The notes beneath the pieces were generated by a model, which searched no databases, was not told where the DNA came from, and saw nothing but the letters and a program-made list of their open reading frames with translations. Source: Chloranthus sessilifolius (lineage: Eukaryota; Streptophyta; Magnoliopsida; Chloranthales; Chloranthaceae). From it: a DNA stretch of 64,000 nucleotides. Of the stretch, positions 34,334 to 46,065 are shown one piece after another. The stretch lies in assembly GCA_021018995.1 (NCBI GenBank), contig CM037587.1, positions 87,293,251-87,357,250 on the forward strand, given 5' to 3'. Position 1 is the stretch's first letter, and every line of letters begins with the position of its first letter. The translations under genes and the position numbers were made by a program.

Positions 34334-35713
34334 TATACTTGTATATACATTATATTTAAACAATACTAATTAATTAAATAAAATTTGGTGATAAGGGTAG
34401 GTCACTTGCCTTGATATGTGCTTCCTTATTGATTGCGATGGGGTTGGTTGAAGCTCAAGTTGCCCAAAGTGTTGCATGTATGAGAACGAGGGTGTGTTAG
34501 TGCTAAGAAATGTCTCACCAAAAGAGTTGGATGAATACGTGAGAGGTATTGAGCTATATGTTAAGCCGATTCATGGGAAGGTTAGCCAATAGGGTCTCAA
34601 CTCGGGTGGTTCAAGTTTTAGGAATAAATGGTATCATTACATACTGATAGAGTACGACGATAGGGTCGTGTCACAATACCGAAAATATTACGATAAGGTA
34701 AATACATTAAAAATCATTTTGATAACCCATGATAGGAATATATATTTTAATAAATATTTGAAACCAGATAAAATAAAAATTACTAATAAAATATATTTTA
34801 TAATAATCTAATTGATATTAAACCTAATAAATAGATATATTTATAAAATATGTAATAATTAATTAATGGCCCAAAATATTCCTAACAGCATATGGGTTAT
34901 AAGCCCATATATTTTTAATAGCAAAAATAAAATAAATAAACAAAAGGATACATTTTTAAACTAATAAATATAATATATACAAAAATAAATATGTATACAT
35001 AGGTTTTATACCTTATATTATATATATAACAGAGAATAAAAAATATAAATAAAAAATATTTTAAGGTCACTAGTCTGTGGCAAACTGAGATGAAATGGGT
35101 CGTATGTGGATTTTGGCACGGGAGGAAGAAAAGAGATATCGGTAGAGAGGGGAGGGGAAAATAGATTTCGTCATTGGGTTCGGCATTGTCGTCGACTGAG
35201 TTGACGCCAATCGCAACCGCGAAGGCGAAAGATGGCCGCAAGGGCGTACCTGGTAACGACAGTCGTACGAGTATCGAAATGGGCGGCAACGGCTATCGTT
35301 GGAGAGTGAATTGGCTGAAACAAACAAAAAAGAAGGTAAGGAAGAAGAAGAAGAAGAAGCTGAGGCAGAATGCCTTACCAAAGATTTCTTTGAAGTGTGG
35401 AGTAAAAAGGAGATGGTTGCCTCCTATTTTATAGCCTGAGGGGGATGGTGCTGTCGTGTGTGAGGATGGTGGCATGAAGATGGCGAGCTTGTCGTCGGGA
35501 CGGCAACGAACTGCAGCACCATCTCTAGCTCCATCCCTTTGTAGCGGAGTTTCGTGTTCAAGCCTCTATTTGCAACGGATGAGACTAGGGAAAAGGATTT
35601 GGTGTTAAGCAGGGACAACATGAGGAAGGTTATAAGGGATTTAGGTTGGGTATGGCATGGGCCTGGTTTGGGCCCAAAAAATGGGTCGTGTCTGGCTGGT
35701 TTGGGTCCTCACA
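34334..35713 (-). repeat. Right part of the 3' LTR of element H
   Basis: The segment ends ggtcctcaca at 35713, directly followed by a polypurine tract and a chromodomain coding tail on the minus strand, so it is the 5' end of an LTR in minus orientation. Its left side meets solo LTR J. A TATA box lies at 35425-35434. The part 34405-34720 has moderate G+C and broken open frames but no recognised domain. The part 34720-35070 is A/T-rich with nothing recognised. Confidence 0.65.
35425..35434 (-). promoter_or_regulatory. TATA box of LTR H
   Basis: The minus strand reads ctataaaata, a strong TATA box, 280 bases from the LTR 5' end. It would drive transcription leftwards. Confidence 0.55.
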
Positions 35714-35726
35714 TTCTCCCCTCCTT
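35714..35726 (-). other. Polypurine tract of element H
   Basis: The plus strand ttctcccctcctt becomes aaggaggggagaa on the element strand. It touches the LTR edge at 35713. Confidence 0.8.
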
Positions 35727-35746
35727 AAAAATTTCGTCCTTGAAAT

Positions 35747-35997
35747 TTACCTAGTGTCATTAAACAAGTGTGGGTGCTCTTGATGCATCTCATCCTCGCG
35801 TTCCCATGTCGTGTCGTCACCCATGTGATGTTTCCAAAGAACTTTTACCCACGGTACTCTCTTCGATCTAGCCCGGTCACTCTGCCAATCAAGAATTTGC
35901 ACAGCTGATTCTACGTATGATAGGTTTTCTTGGGTGTTCAGCTGCTCGAGGTCTTACACGTGAGTAGGGTCTAGTACATGTGAGGGGTCAAACTTAT
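35747..35997 (-). pseudogene. Chromodomain tail of pol, element H
   Basis: On the minus strand the frame reads VESAVQILDWQSDRA, then VPWVKVLWKHHMGDD and TWEREDEMHQEHPHLF. It ends at TAA (35747-35749), just before the polypurine tract. This is the C-terminal chromodomain region typical of Tekay integrases. One stop interrupts the upstream linker (DPTHV*DLEQL). The frame is cut at 35997 by insertion of element D; the rest of element H is not found in the window. The domain would bind modified histones or other chromatin partners and steer integration. Only about 80 codons are left, so it is non-functional. Confidence 0.8.
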
Positions 35998-38520
35998 TGT
36001 AATATCCCAAAAAATTGAGCGTTAAACATTAACCTCAGGATCCGTGCCCGACTGGTCGTAGGTTTGACCAAGTGATGGTTAAACAATGAACTCATGGAGT
36101 GATGAACTGACATGGTGCATATGTGACCTAAGTATAGTGAATGGTATTAGTTTTGAGCTACATACACCTATCTCTGGTGTATGCGCTTAACACCGAAACG
36201 GAAGAGAGGATATAAGGGTTTAATAACCCTAGAATCCTTTGTTTTGGTTGGTGAAGGATTTAAGAAGAGAGAGAGAGGGAGAAAATAAGAGGAGTTATTG
36301 AGGTAGGAGTGAATGCAAATCAAGGGCTGATTAGAGTATTTAATGTCGGATTTCAACGCATGAGGAGTCGTTGAAGCAAAAAGCTGGAGCCCTAGCCATT
36401 CCAACCTAGATATTGATCAATTTGAGATTGATTGAAGGTGAGTTTCTAATTGAAGTAAATGTATAGATTATAGGTGATTAAAATCAGTCAAATGTAGCTA
36501 AAGGATATATTACAGGCTTAGAAAAAAGGAAGGAAAAAGAAAAGGAAAAGATTTGGAAGAACAGCCGAAAGGGGGTTGAATCTGGCTAAATCGATTAATC
36601 AAAATCGAGGGTCAATTAATCGATTTTGGTCTAGAAGTTGAAAAGTTAGGGATGCCCGATTTCGATTAATCGATTTGGAAATCGATTAATCAATGTTGAA
36701 GGTTGATTAATCGATTTAGAAATCGACTAATCGACTGGGTACCACCAGTGGCTGGAGAAACAAGACCTGGAGAAGTCGACTAATCGAGTTGGGAAATCGA
36801 TTAATCGATTTTAGATTTCGATTAATCGATTTGGGATCGACTAATCAATTTCGGACTTTCGACCACTCGATTTGAGAATCGACTTTACTATGTTAAGGAT
36901 TTCGATTAATCGATTTGGGATCGATTAATCGATTTTGGATCTCGATTAATCGATTTTGGGAATCAATTAATCGATTTTGGCAGTTTCAATTGACTTTCTA
37001 GTTTGACCTTGAGATTCATGGAGGGTCTAGGACCTTCTTTATTGCATCTTTAGTGATGTATTGCATATATTGCGATGTACCATAGGTGGTACGTGTGAAA
37101 GCAAGCACAAGGAGTCGCGTGGGACCTTGAGGCTTGTACCTTCGGAGACCTGAGGTAGGGAATACCTTGAACATGTATTTTAATTGTAAGAGCATGTATG
37201 TAGTGATATAGAACTCAAACTGAAAATGTTTTAATTGTATAAATCTTTGAGAAAAGGGTGCATGTGTGACACCAAGAATGTGATAAAGGCATCTGTGTAA
37301 TGCGAGTAACTGAGACCAAGAAATCAAATGAGAATGAGACATCCCCAGGAGATGAGAAAGTAATAAAGGCATTAGTGTGATGCGAGTAAATTAGACATCC
37401 CAAGGATGTAAATATGATTGAATAACTACTGTTGAGGCCTAACTGATATAAGATAGTACTTTACACGGTGAACAACTATATGTAAAGCACATGTTATTTT
37501 TGTTATTTGAGGTTTGATTAGAATACCCCACCGACGTGGCGGGATACCCACGACTGACTCGGCAGGATATCGGTGACCGGTACGGCGGCCAATCCATATA
37601 CCAGTGCAGAGGTCTATCCGTACACAGTAAGCACATCCCAGGGATGTTGAGATGAGATTTAACCCCGTCGCTTATTGAAAAAGGGGCTTGGGTAGTATTC
37701 TCAGGGAATACATATAACAACTGTCTATTTAGGCGACGATGGTGGGTATTCCATCGGGACTCGATGCTATATTGCTCGTGGATTACTTAAGTTGAAGATT
37801 TAAGTTTTTGCTTTAGGCCTGTTCAGTGTCATTCATGATAAATCAACAGTAAAGTAAGACATGCAAATTACCAGTAAACTTGAATGTAAATTACCATCTT
37901 TTAAACTATTTTCTAGCAAATGCATAGACATATCATGCTTTGAATATCATGGAATATATGTGAGATTTTGACATATATGTTCATTGTGTTGTTCCCTATT
38001 GAGCTAGGATGTAGCTCACCCTTTAGACTATACGTCGCAGGTCCATTGTTAGCAGTGGCCGAGGCTTCGAGAGACGTAGATCCGGGTGATTTGGATTACG
38101 TGCCTGGGGACGAGTTGGAGCCTCCTCCCGAGGACTTCTTCTAGGAGACTCTACTGAGTACTTTGAGAGAGTTTTTGTGAGCATATAGGTACGGCTTGGT
38201 ATGTCAAGCCTTTATTTTGGATAATCAATGTAATTCTACTTCGAATATTTTTTTTGGCGAACCATTTGGGGTGACCTGGTTTTATCACCGATGGTTCGGG
38301 CATGTTCTTGTGTCCATACATTGGTATGGAATGAGAACTGCTTTTAAGCTCTTTCATTTAGAGGGTAATATATTATTAATGCATGTTTTTCTTTCAGTTT
38401 ATATACCTTACTTGTTTGGTTTTGGCTTGTTATACCAATGTTTCATATACAGTTTTAGGGCACAATCTGGAGGATCGTGCTGATGGCACAAGTTTCGGGG
38501 TGCTGAAATCTGGGCTGTCA
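35998..38520 (+). repeat. 5' LTR of Tekay element D
   Basis: The 2523-base LTR begins tgtaatatccc and ends gggctgtca, four bases before the primer site. The five bases before it (cttat, 35993-35997) are one copy of the target duplication; the other was lost with the 3' half. Palindromes acatcccaaggatgt (37395-37409) and acatcccagggatgt (37633-37647) are 238 bases apart. The TCGATTAATCGA belt is at 36590-36985. A possible TATA (gatataaggg) is near 36209. Solo LTRs G and I belong to the same family. Confidence 0.9.
36590..36985. repeat. TCGATTAATCGA palindrome belt in LTR D
   Basis: At least twelve copies of aatcgattaatcgatt-like motifs occur, including the tight cluster at 36900-36980. The belt is 0.59-0.99 kb from the LTR 5' end. 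Confidence 0.88.
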
Positions 38521-38524
38521 CTGT

Positions 38525-38536
38525 TGGTATCAGAGC
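38525..38536 (+). other. Primer binding site of element D
   Basis: The sequence tggtatcagagc is an exact match to the complement of the tRNA-iMet 3' end, four bases after the LTR. Confidence 0.9.
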
Positions 38537-38624
38537 ATTTTCTTTTAGAAATTTTGACAATCATTCTTTGTCAGAGCATAGGGACTTCTACTAAAGAAAA
38601 CTTTGTTTTCACGTACAGACCGTT

Positions 38625-40001
38625 ATGTTTCCTAGAGGAAGGGGCCGACCCAGGGACAGTCATCATAGAAATTTATGTAGTCGAGATGATCTCATCTTGG
38701 ATACCAATAGAGTACCTTTGGGACATGGAGGTGCTTCAAGTAGTGGCAGTCAAGAGGGCCACGGACAGGGAGAGAACCAAGATCGAGATCGTCAAGATCA
38801 AGATCAGAGAGACCAGGAGAGAGTCAGAGAAAGAAACAAGGATAAAGAGGAGCGTCAGAGGATGATGCACACCAGCTATGGCCCAAGGCGAAAGATCCTT
38901 GGCGACTCATCGCCAGAGCAAGATCACCACCGACACCTCCAGTGGCTCCGACACCGCCAGTGTCTTCTGCTTTTATTGAGTTTAGGAGGATGAGACCTCC
39001 TAGCTTTTCAGGTCAGGCAAAACCCATGGCAACCAAGAACAGGCTGAGTGAGATGGAGAAGGTGTTTAGTGTGCTCACTTGTCCGAAAGATGAGAGCGTC
39101 CGTTGGGCAGCTTATATGTTGGATGGAGAGGCTGGGCCTTGGTGGAAGTCCGTTTCACGGACTAGGGATCAGGAGACTCCAGATATGCCATGGACTTAGA
39201 ATGAGTTCGTGGAGGAATTCAACAAACAGTACTTTCCAGAAGTGGTAGGAAACCAAATGGAGATTCAATTTCTACAGCTTGTTCAAGGGAAGATGACTAT
39301 TAGGGAGTATGGAGTGGAGTTCATGCGACTCGCTTGCTTCACGCCTGACTACGTCATCACGGAGATGATGAGAGCAAAGAGGTTTCAGCAAGGGTTGAGA
39401 CCGGACGTGAGGGGAGGAGTAGTACCATTCCAACTGAGGACCTATGGAGAGGTCATGAGAAAGGCCTTGGTGGTAGAGGAAGAAAATAATAACAAATACC
39501 GCCAGAGGGAGCAGCAAGGAAGGTGGATTGTGGACCAAAGTAGGACAGAAAACTATGAATCGTTGAACAAAAAGCCGAGATTCGTAGCAAACAATCAGAA
39601 ACCACCGTTCCAAGGAGGTTATGGGAGACTGGCCCAACAGACCAACCAGCAGAAATTTCCATTGCTTGCGTCAGGAAGGCCGATGAGATATGAGAGCCCT
39701 GCTATCACTACCGGAGCTACAGTTACACAAGGTTTCTCGCGAGCAGCTTCTTCCACACCACGGGAGACTTGTGCCAAGTGTGGCAAGTCTCATAGGACAG
39801 CGGACTGTAGACAAGGAACTCGGGATTGTTTTCGATGTGGCAAGGTGGGCCACCTGATTAAAGATTACCCCGAGGTGAACAAAGGGAAGACGGCTTCAGC
39901 CCCTATGCCCCGACCGATACAAGCAAGGAAGCCGATCGTCCAAGGGAGAGCCTACGCAGTCACAGCTCAAGAGGCTCAGAATACAAATGACGTGATTCAA
40001 G
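38625..40001 (+). pseudogene. gag of element D
   Basis: The start is the ATG at 38625 (MFPRGRGRPRDS), about 90 bases after the primer site. A charged Arg/Asp/Gln-rich N-terminus is followed by a frame change near 38930. The capsid region then reads FIEFRRMRPPSFSGQ, EAGPWWKSVSRTRDQ, a stop at 39197-39199 (TGG to TAG) and EFVEEFNKQYFPEVV. The 270-codon open stretch 39209-40021 contains MTIREYGVEFMRLA and two zinc knuckles. The first, CAKCGKSHRTADC, is complete; the second, CFRCGKVGHLIKDY, has its last Cys changed to Tyr. The reading ends at a TAA inside the candidate intron (QGEFSFK). It is the structural particle protein, broken here. Confidence 0.88.
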
Positions 40002-40148
40002 GTGAGTTTTCTTTTAAATAAAGAATTTCAATTCTTGAAAATTTTTAGATAGAGAAGGTGCATCCATATAAAAAATATAAGAGAACTTGCATGTAATAAA
40101 TTCTAGTATGATGATAGACATTATATATATATGTGTATGTATGATTAG
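40002..40148 (+). other. Candidate intron between gag and pol, element D
   Basis: The segment is 147 bases with ends CAAG|GTGAGT and GATTAG|GG, a near-consensus plant donor and an acceptor in an A/T-rich context. Removing it joins CAA-G|GG-ACA, giving Gln-Gly-Thr-Leu-Gln-Ile-Tyr and continuous Gag-protease in frame, at the same codon as in the minus-strand copies. If kept, an in-frame TAA ends Gag after eight further codons. A block around atagagaaggtgcatc is shared with the 169-base version, so the segments are homologous. Confidence 0.75.
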
Positions 40149-42163
40149 GGACATTACAAATTTATAAGAAGGGAAGCGACGTGACATACGAAGCTCGAGT
40201 GTTGATAGGCCTGGGGTCTATCCACTCATTTGTTACCCCTCGCTTCACAAAAAGGATGAAAGTCAACCCAGAGGAGTTAGACTTCGTTTTAACTGTGACT
40301 GTTCCTACTGGGAAATCGGTTGATGCCGAAAAGGGTTACAACTTCGTGATCGTGAGAGTCATGGATGGAGATGTCTTTGAACTATCGGCGAACCTAATCC
40401 TGTTAGACATGCAAGGATTCGACGTGATCCTTGGCATGGATTGGTTGTCGACTCACTGTGCGACGGTAGATTGCAAGAATAAGGTCGTCATCTTCAGACC
40501 CAATATAAGGAGATCGTTCTGATTTCGAAGAGAAAGGTCGATGCACATGCCACTTATCTCGGCAGTCAGGCCCAAGCGATTGATCAGAAAAGAGTGTAGT
40601 GGATACTTAGCATTTTTTGAAGGAGCATAAAGAGGAGAAGAATGTTATCTCTAAGATAGCAGTTGTGCAAGACTTCACCGATGTATTTCTAGAGGAGTTA
40701 CCCGGATTACCTCCAGAGAGAAGTAGAATTCGTTATCGACTTAGCACCAGGAACAGAGCCTGTGTCTAAAGTACCATATAGAATGGCTCCTACTGAGTTG
40801 AAGGAATTGAAGGAGTAGTTACAAGAGCTAATGGACAAGGGGTTTGTTAGACCGAGCGTGTCTCCATGGGGAGCACCTGTCTTGTTTGTAAAGAAGAAAG
40901 ATGGGTCAATGCATCTGTGGATTGACTATCGGCAATTGAACAAACTTACAATTAAGAATCGATACCCTTTGCCTAAGATAGATAACCTGTTTGATCAGCT
41001 GCAAGGCACAAGATATTTCTCCAAGATCGATCTGAGGTTTAGATACCATCAGTTGAGAGTCAAGGCAGAGGATATTTAGAAGACTGCATTCAGGACTCGA
41101 TACGGACACTATGAATTCCTAGTGATGCCGTTTGGGTTGACAAATGCCCTGGCGTCATTCATGGATCTGATGAATAGGGTGTTTAAACCACACCTAGACT
41201 CATGTGTCATAGTGTTTGTTGACGACATCCTGATCTATTCCAAATCAGAAGAAGAGCATGAGAAGCACTTGAGAATCACCCTACAGACTCTACGTGAACA
41301 CCAACTGTATGCCAAGCTCAGCAAGTGCGAGTTTTGGTTAGAAGAGGTTAGCTTTTAGGACATGTTGTCTCAAAGCTTGGTGTCACTGTAGATCCAACAA
41401 AAATTGAAGTAGTGGTGAATTGGGAGCAACCAAAGACCATGACCAACATCCGTAGTTTCCTTGGATTAGCGGGTTACTATCGACGTTTTGTTGAGGGGTT
41501 TTCAAAGATATCAGAACCTCTCACGAGACTTACACGGAAAGATGCAAGGTTCGAATAGAGTGAGGTATGCGAGAAGAGTTTTCAAGAACTCAAGAAGAGA
41601 CTCACTGCAGCTCTAGTACTTGCGATTCCTTCAGGTAGTGGAGGATTCACAGTATACAGCAATGCTTCGTATAGTGGTTTGGGCTGCGTGCTTAATCAAC
41701 ACAGAAAGGTGATAGCGTATGGATCGAGATAGTTGAAAGAGCATGAGAAGAATTATCCGACACATGACCTGAAATTAGCAGTGGTCATTTTTGCGCTAAA
41801 GATTTGGAGACATTACCTGTACGGTGAGACCTTTGAGATCTTCACCGATCATAAAAGTCTCAGATATTTGTTTACATAGAAGAAACTAAACATGAGGCAG
41901 CGCAGATGGATGGAGTTCCTCACGGACTATGACTGTTCTATACAGTACCATCCAGGCAAGGCTAATGTAGTGGCCGATGCCTTGAGTCGGAAGGGTTCAG
42001 CTCAATTGGCTAGTTTAATTTTGGGTATGCACCGATGAAAGTTGTTTGAAGATCTAGCTCTATATGATGCGAACATCGAGTCGCGAGCTACAGGAGCCTT
42101 CTTGGCTAATATATCAATGAGACCGGTGATATTTGAACATATCTACGAGCTACAGATGAAAGA
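40149..42163 (+). pseudogene. pol of element D, truncated in early integrase
   Basis: Protease 40149-40560 reads ARVLIGLGSIHSFV, so the catalytic Asp of DPGS is Gly, and LGMDWLSTH. RT 40690-41430 has [35 protein letters not shown] and [13 protein letters not shown]. RNase H 41500-42000 has VYSNASYSGLG (Asp to Asn), [26 protein letters not shown] and DALSRKGSA. Then only the start of integrase remains (IFEHIYELQMKD, ends 42163). Stops at 40818, 41078, 41557, 41730, 41878 and 42037 are all explained by CAG-to-TAG, TGG-to-TAG or TGG-to-TGA, and a one-base loss lies near 41357. The 3' half and 3' LTR are missing. Confidence 0.88.
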
Positions 42164-42685
42164 CGATTTTTTTTTTCAGGTTCGATTTTTTTTTTTTTTT
42201 TCTGAAACCAACATTAAAACCGAACCCGAAACCGATTCGGTTTGGTGTGGGCATTTTACCTACTTTAATTAATTTTTTAATGTATTTTTTCAGTTTTTTC
42301 ATTTTTTTTTTTTTTTACACATCCTACTCCCACGATTTTCAGTTTTTTCCACCCTAAACCGAATCCGAACTGAATTGCACTTCGTTTCGATTTCAGTCAG
42401 TTTTCAGTGCGATTCAGTCCGATTCATGACCCTTGGTTTTCGGTTCGGTTTCGGTGTTCGGTTCAAAGCATGCATCCCTAAATAGATAGAATTAGAGGGG
42501 CACTATAATCCAAATGTACTTAATTACACAGCAAGTATTTAGTTAAAGGTTAATAGCAACTACAAAACAAGTATTTAGCCAACGGTTATTAGTAATCGCA
42601 AAACATAAAACTAGTTGCAAATTATAGATCCATCATGCATCCATAGATTTTCGTACGGGCTAACTGACTTGTTCCAGAAGAACGT
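42164..42685. other. T-rich, CGGTTCGGTT-rich insertion or breakpoint sequence
   Basis: No gene is present. Positions 42164-42320 hold long T runs. Positions 42195-42480 hold aaccgaacccgaaacc and its inverse cggttcggtttcggt, an arrangement seen in many plant hAT-type miniature elements. The right edge ends gcatgcatccctaaat. No matching left end or target duplication is seen. Positions 42484-42685 hold nothing recognised. Element D breaks off at the start of this block. Confidence 0.4.
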
Positions 42686-43189
42686 TGTGACAGCTCGGAT
42701 TTTCCCAACCTAAAATTTTGAAACATATTTTTTTTTTCCTCAACTTATACCAAATGGGAAAACTCGGACTGCCAGATCGTAGATCACAATCTGATACAGA
42801 ATACTTGGCACATCCATATGCATACGGAGATCAAAACAAAGTTATATATGTCAAGAATAAAAATCTCCAGTTCTAATACCTAATATGTACAGAACAAAAC
42901 AAACATTGGTGATGAGCAACCATCACCAACAGCAGTGTACCATGCATGTATAATAGCACGAACGTACCAAGCTTGAACTTACCAAAGTCCACCATGCATT
43001 AAATCTACGATCCCGAAACAGAGTACAAATCCTTATGCAGAAGCTCCTTTTATTCAAGTATGTAGTTTGGGCCATCCTCAAACCTACACCTGTGATGTAT
43101 AGTCAGGGTGAGCTAACATCTAAGTTCAGTGGAGAAAACTAATACCAATATACATCTCATCATATTCATAGATTCAAAAACAAGATCAA

Positions 43190-44110
43190 AACATTTTCTT
43201 ATCAAAACTAATACTGATTTCAAAGGCATTTCTTATCAAAACTACTACTGATTTCAAAGGTATCTCTTATCAAAATTGAAACTGAGTTCAAAGGCATTTT
43301 CTTATCAAAATTTAAAACTAATTTCAAAGGTCAACTAATTCAAGGACATTTCCTTATAAACATTAAAACTGATTTCAAAGACATTTTCTTATAAGAATCG
43401 AAACTAATCTCTTATCAAAACATATTTCTTATCTTTGATTTATTGAGTTCGAATCACATTCTCTCACACCTCATATATTTTTTACATAGCTTACGCATTT
43501 ACACATTCACTTACATGTCTTACACATTCTTACCTTGCTTACATACATGTCTTACACAATCCTTACTTGGCTTACCTTCAAGTCCTTCATATTCTTACTT
43601 AGCTTACACAATGTCCCATACATTCTTACTTACCTTACACAATTAGATTCACGAAGATTCCGCCGTGCCAGTTCGATTCACAGAGACTGTCGTGCCAGTT
43701 CGATTTACACACACTTACTTCTCTTACTTACACATTGTCCCATAATTTACACAGTTCGATTCACGGATATCCTGTTGTGCCGGTTTGATTCACGAGGACT
43801 GCCGTGTTAGTTCGATTCACAGAGACTGCCGTACCAGTTCAATTTACAGTTAGCTGTCGTGCCGGTTCGATTCACGGATATCCCGTCGTGCCGGTTCGAT
43901 TCACGAGTTTAATCGTCATGCTGGTTCGATTCACGGTCAGCCGCCGTGCCGGTTCGATTCCGCCCTAGCGGCCCACAAGGTACCATATAATCTGCCCAAA
44001 GCAGTCCACACATGCATATATAATCTACCCATAGCGGTCCACGATGTCATATAATCCGCCCGTAGCGATCTACAGCACACTTATAATCTACCCATAGAGG
44101 TCCACATTAT
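43190..44110 (-). repeat. Three tandem-repeat blocks in LTR F
   Basis: Positions 43190-43445 hold units of tttcttatcaaaactactactgatttcaaagg type. Positions 43640-43965 hold ccggttcgattcacgg units alternating with gactgccgtg or atatcccgtc. Positions 43965-44110 hold ataatctacccatagcggtccac units. The outer two match blocks of LTR J inverted, but the middle block is unlike the corresponding block of J (33075-33440). Confidence 0.8.
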
Positions 44111-44472
44111 GACAAGGTTTACACGTTCGATTTACTTACATAGCTTACATATTCAGTTTTTCTTACACGACTTTCAGGTTCATATGCATATTCAACTGTC
44201 CATCATATACATATTCAACTGTCCAATGCATTCAACAACTCTGACGAAAACAAATTCTTCATGATCAAAAGCATTTCGAAAATATAAATGTAAATAGATT
44301 CAACAAACATTAAATTTCCATTTCTAAAAGTATAGATTCGAAAGATTCGAAGTTCTTCATGACATTCGGAGTTCAAAAGTCAAAGCTCAAAAATCATATT
44401 CAAAACTGACAAAATTTAGAATTTAAAATTTAAATTATGATTCAAATTGTGACAGCCCGGATTTTCCCAACT

Positions 44473-44826
44473 AAAAATTTTGAGACATTTTTTTTTCTTT
44501 AATTTTACACTAAAACCAAATGGGAAAACCCGGACCGCCAGATTGTAGATCACAATCTGATACAGAATATACTTGGTACATCCACATACATGCAGAAATC
44601 AAAGCAGATAATACATATGGCATAAATAAAATCTCCAGTTCTAATATCCAAAAATTTTGAGACATATTTTTTTTCTTTAATTTTACACTAAATCCAAATG
44701 GGGAAACCCTGACCGCCAGATCGTAGATCACAATCTGATACAGAATATACTTGATACATCCACATACATGCAGAAATCAAAGCAAATAATACATATGACA
44801 TGAATAAAATCTCCAGTTCTAATATC
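44473..44826 (-). repeat. 177-base tandem duplication in the E 3' LTR
   Basis: Two near-identical copies start with aaaaattttgagaca at 44473 and 44650 and end at ctaatatcca. The 5' LTR has one copy, so this arose after insertion. Confidence 0.85.
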
Positions 44827-46065
44827 CAACATAAGCAGTAAACTAAAACAAACCACCAGTGATGACTAACCATCACCTAATAGTGGCGTACAACAGTACC
44901 AATGTGCCAAACCTTAACTCACCAAATCCACAAGGTACTAATTCTACGATCCTAAAACATAGGACAATACCTTATGCGGAAGCTCCTTTCTTCAAGTGCG
45001 TAGTCTGGGCCCTCCTCAAACCTACACCTGTGACGTATAGTCGGGGTGAGCTAACATCTAAGTTCAGTAGAGAAAACTCAATGGCAGTTACATCTTATCA
45101 GATAAATTCATAGATTTAATGGCAATCTTCAAAGCATTTTCATATCAAAACGGTATTTAAAAATTTCTTTCAATAATAAATTTACAAACCAAATTTCAAC
45201 CAACAATCTGTGTTCACATATTTTCGTATCAAACGGAAAGCGAAACAAATTTCTTATTTCTTATTTTCTAGGATTCGGACAAATTTACGAATCAAAGTTA
45301 AAGTTCATATCAAAGTTCACATTCAAATTTGCAAACAATGTCGAATTTACAACAAATAACCAATCTGATACCAAAGCATCCCATGTCGCAGGAACAGAGC
45401 ATCCTACGTGGAAGGAACAAGGTTCAAACCTGGGGACTCTACCCCTATCTGGAGCATCTACTCCTCTTTGCCTCAAGTTCAAGGTTCAAGTTCAAGTTCA
45501 GATTCAAGTAACAAGTTCAAGTATCAAGTTCGGATTCAAGAACGGATCAAGGTTTCAGATTCAAAGACGGATTCAGATTCAAGCTCGGAGTTCGAAATCA
45601 ACGAATTCACGGTTCAGACTTAGAGGTCGAATTCAAGTTCCAAATTGATGTTCAAGTTCATATTTCAAGTTCATTTTGTGGAGTTTCAAATACATAAATT
45701 CAAGTATTAGTCAATAATGTAAAACTATTCTATTTTCAAATACAATCAAATATCAACTTCTCAAATTCATAAAATTTCAATTCTAGTTTCAAAGAATTCA
45801 AACACTAGTTCAAATAAGGTCAAACTTATAATTTTTCATTTTCATTCAATCGTATCAAGAATCTATGAACCAAATTTACAAAATATAAATATACTCTGAG
45901 TTTCCCCTACCTTAACCTCGATGCTGCGCGAAGTTCTATCTATGGCTTTTCGCCCTCAATCTATATCACAAATGTAAAATATATTGAAGACCAACTCTAG
46001 TTACTAGAAACTTAGACATCTATTAATGTTTCTCAACACGAGGCAAAAACGGATAAGTTCATGCT

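Noticed and set aside
35174..35434. Lys-rich 86-codon open frame in LTR H as a gene
   Set aside because: It is created by a gaagaagaag run and overlaps open frames on the other strand; it lies in an LTR.
42195..42480. Clear hAT miniature transposon
   Set aside because: The cggttcggtt pattern is suggestive, but only one plausible end is visible and no 8-base duplication was found.
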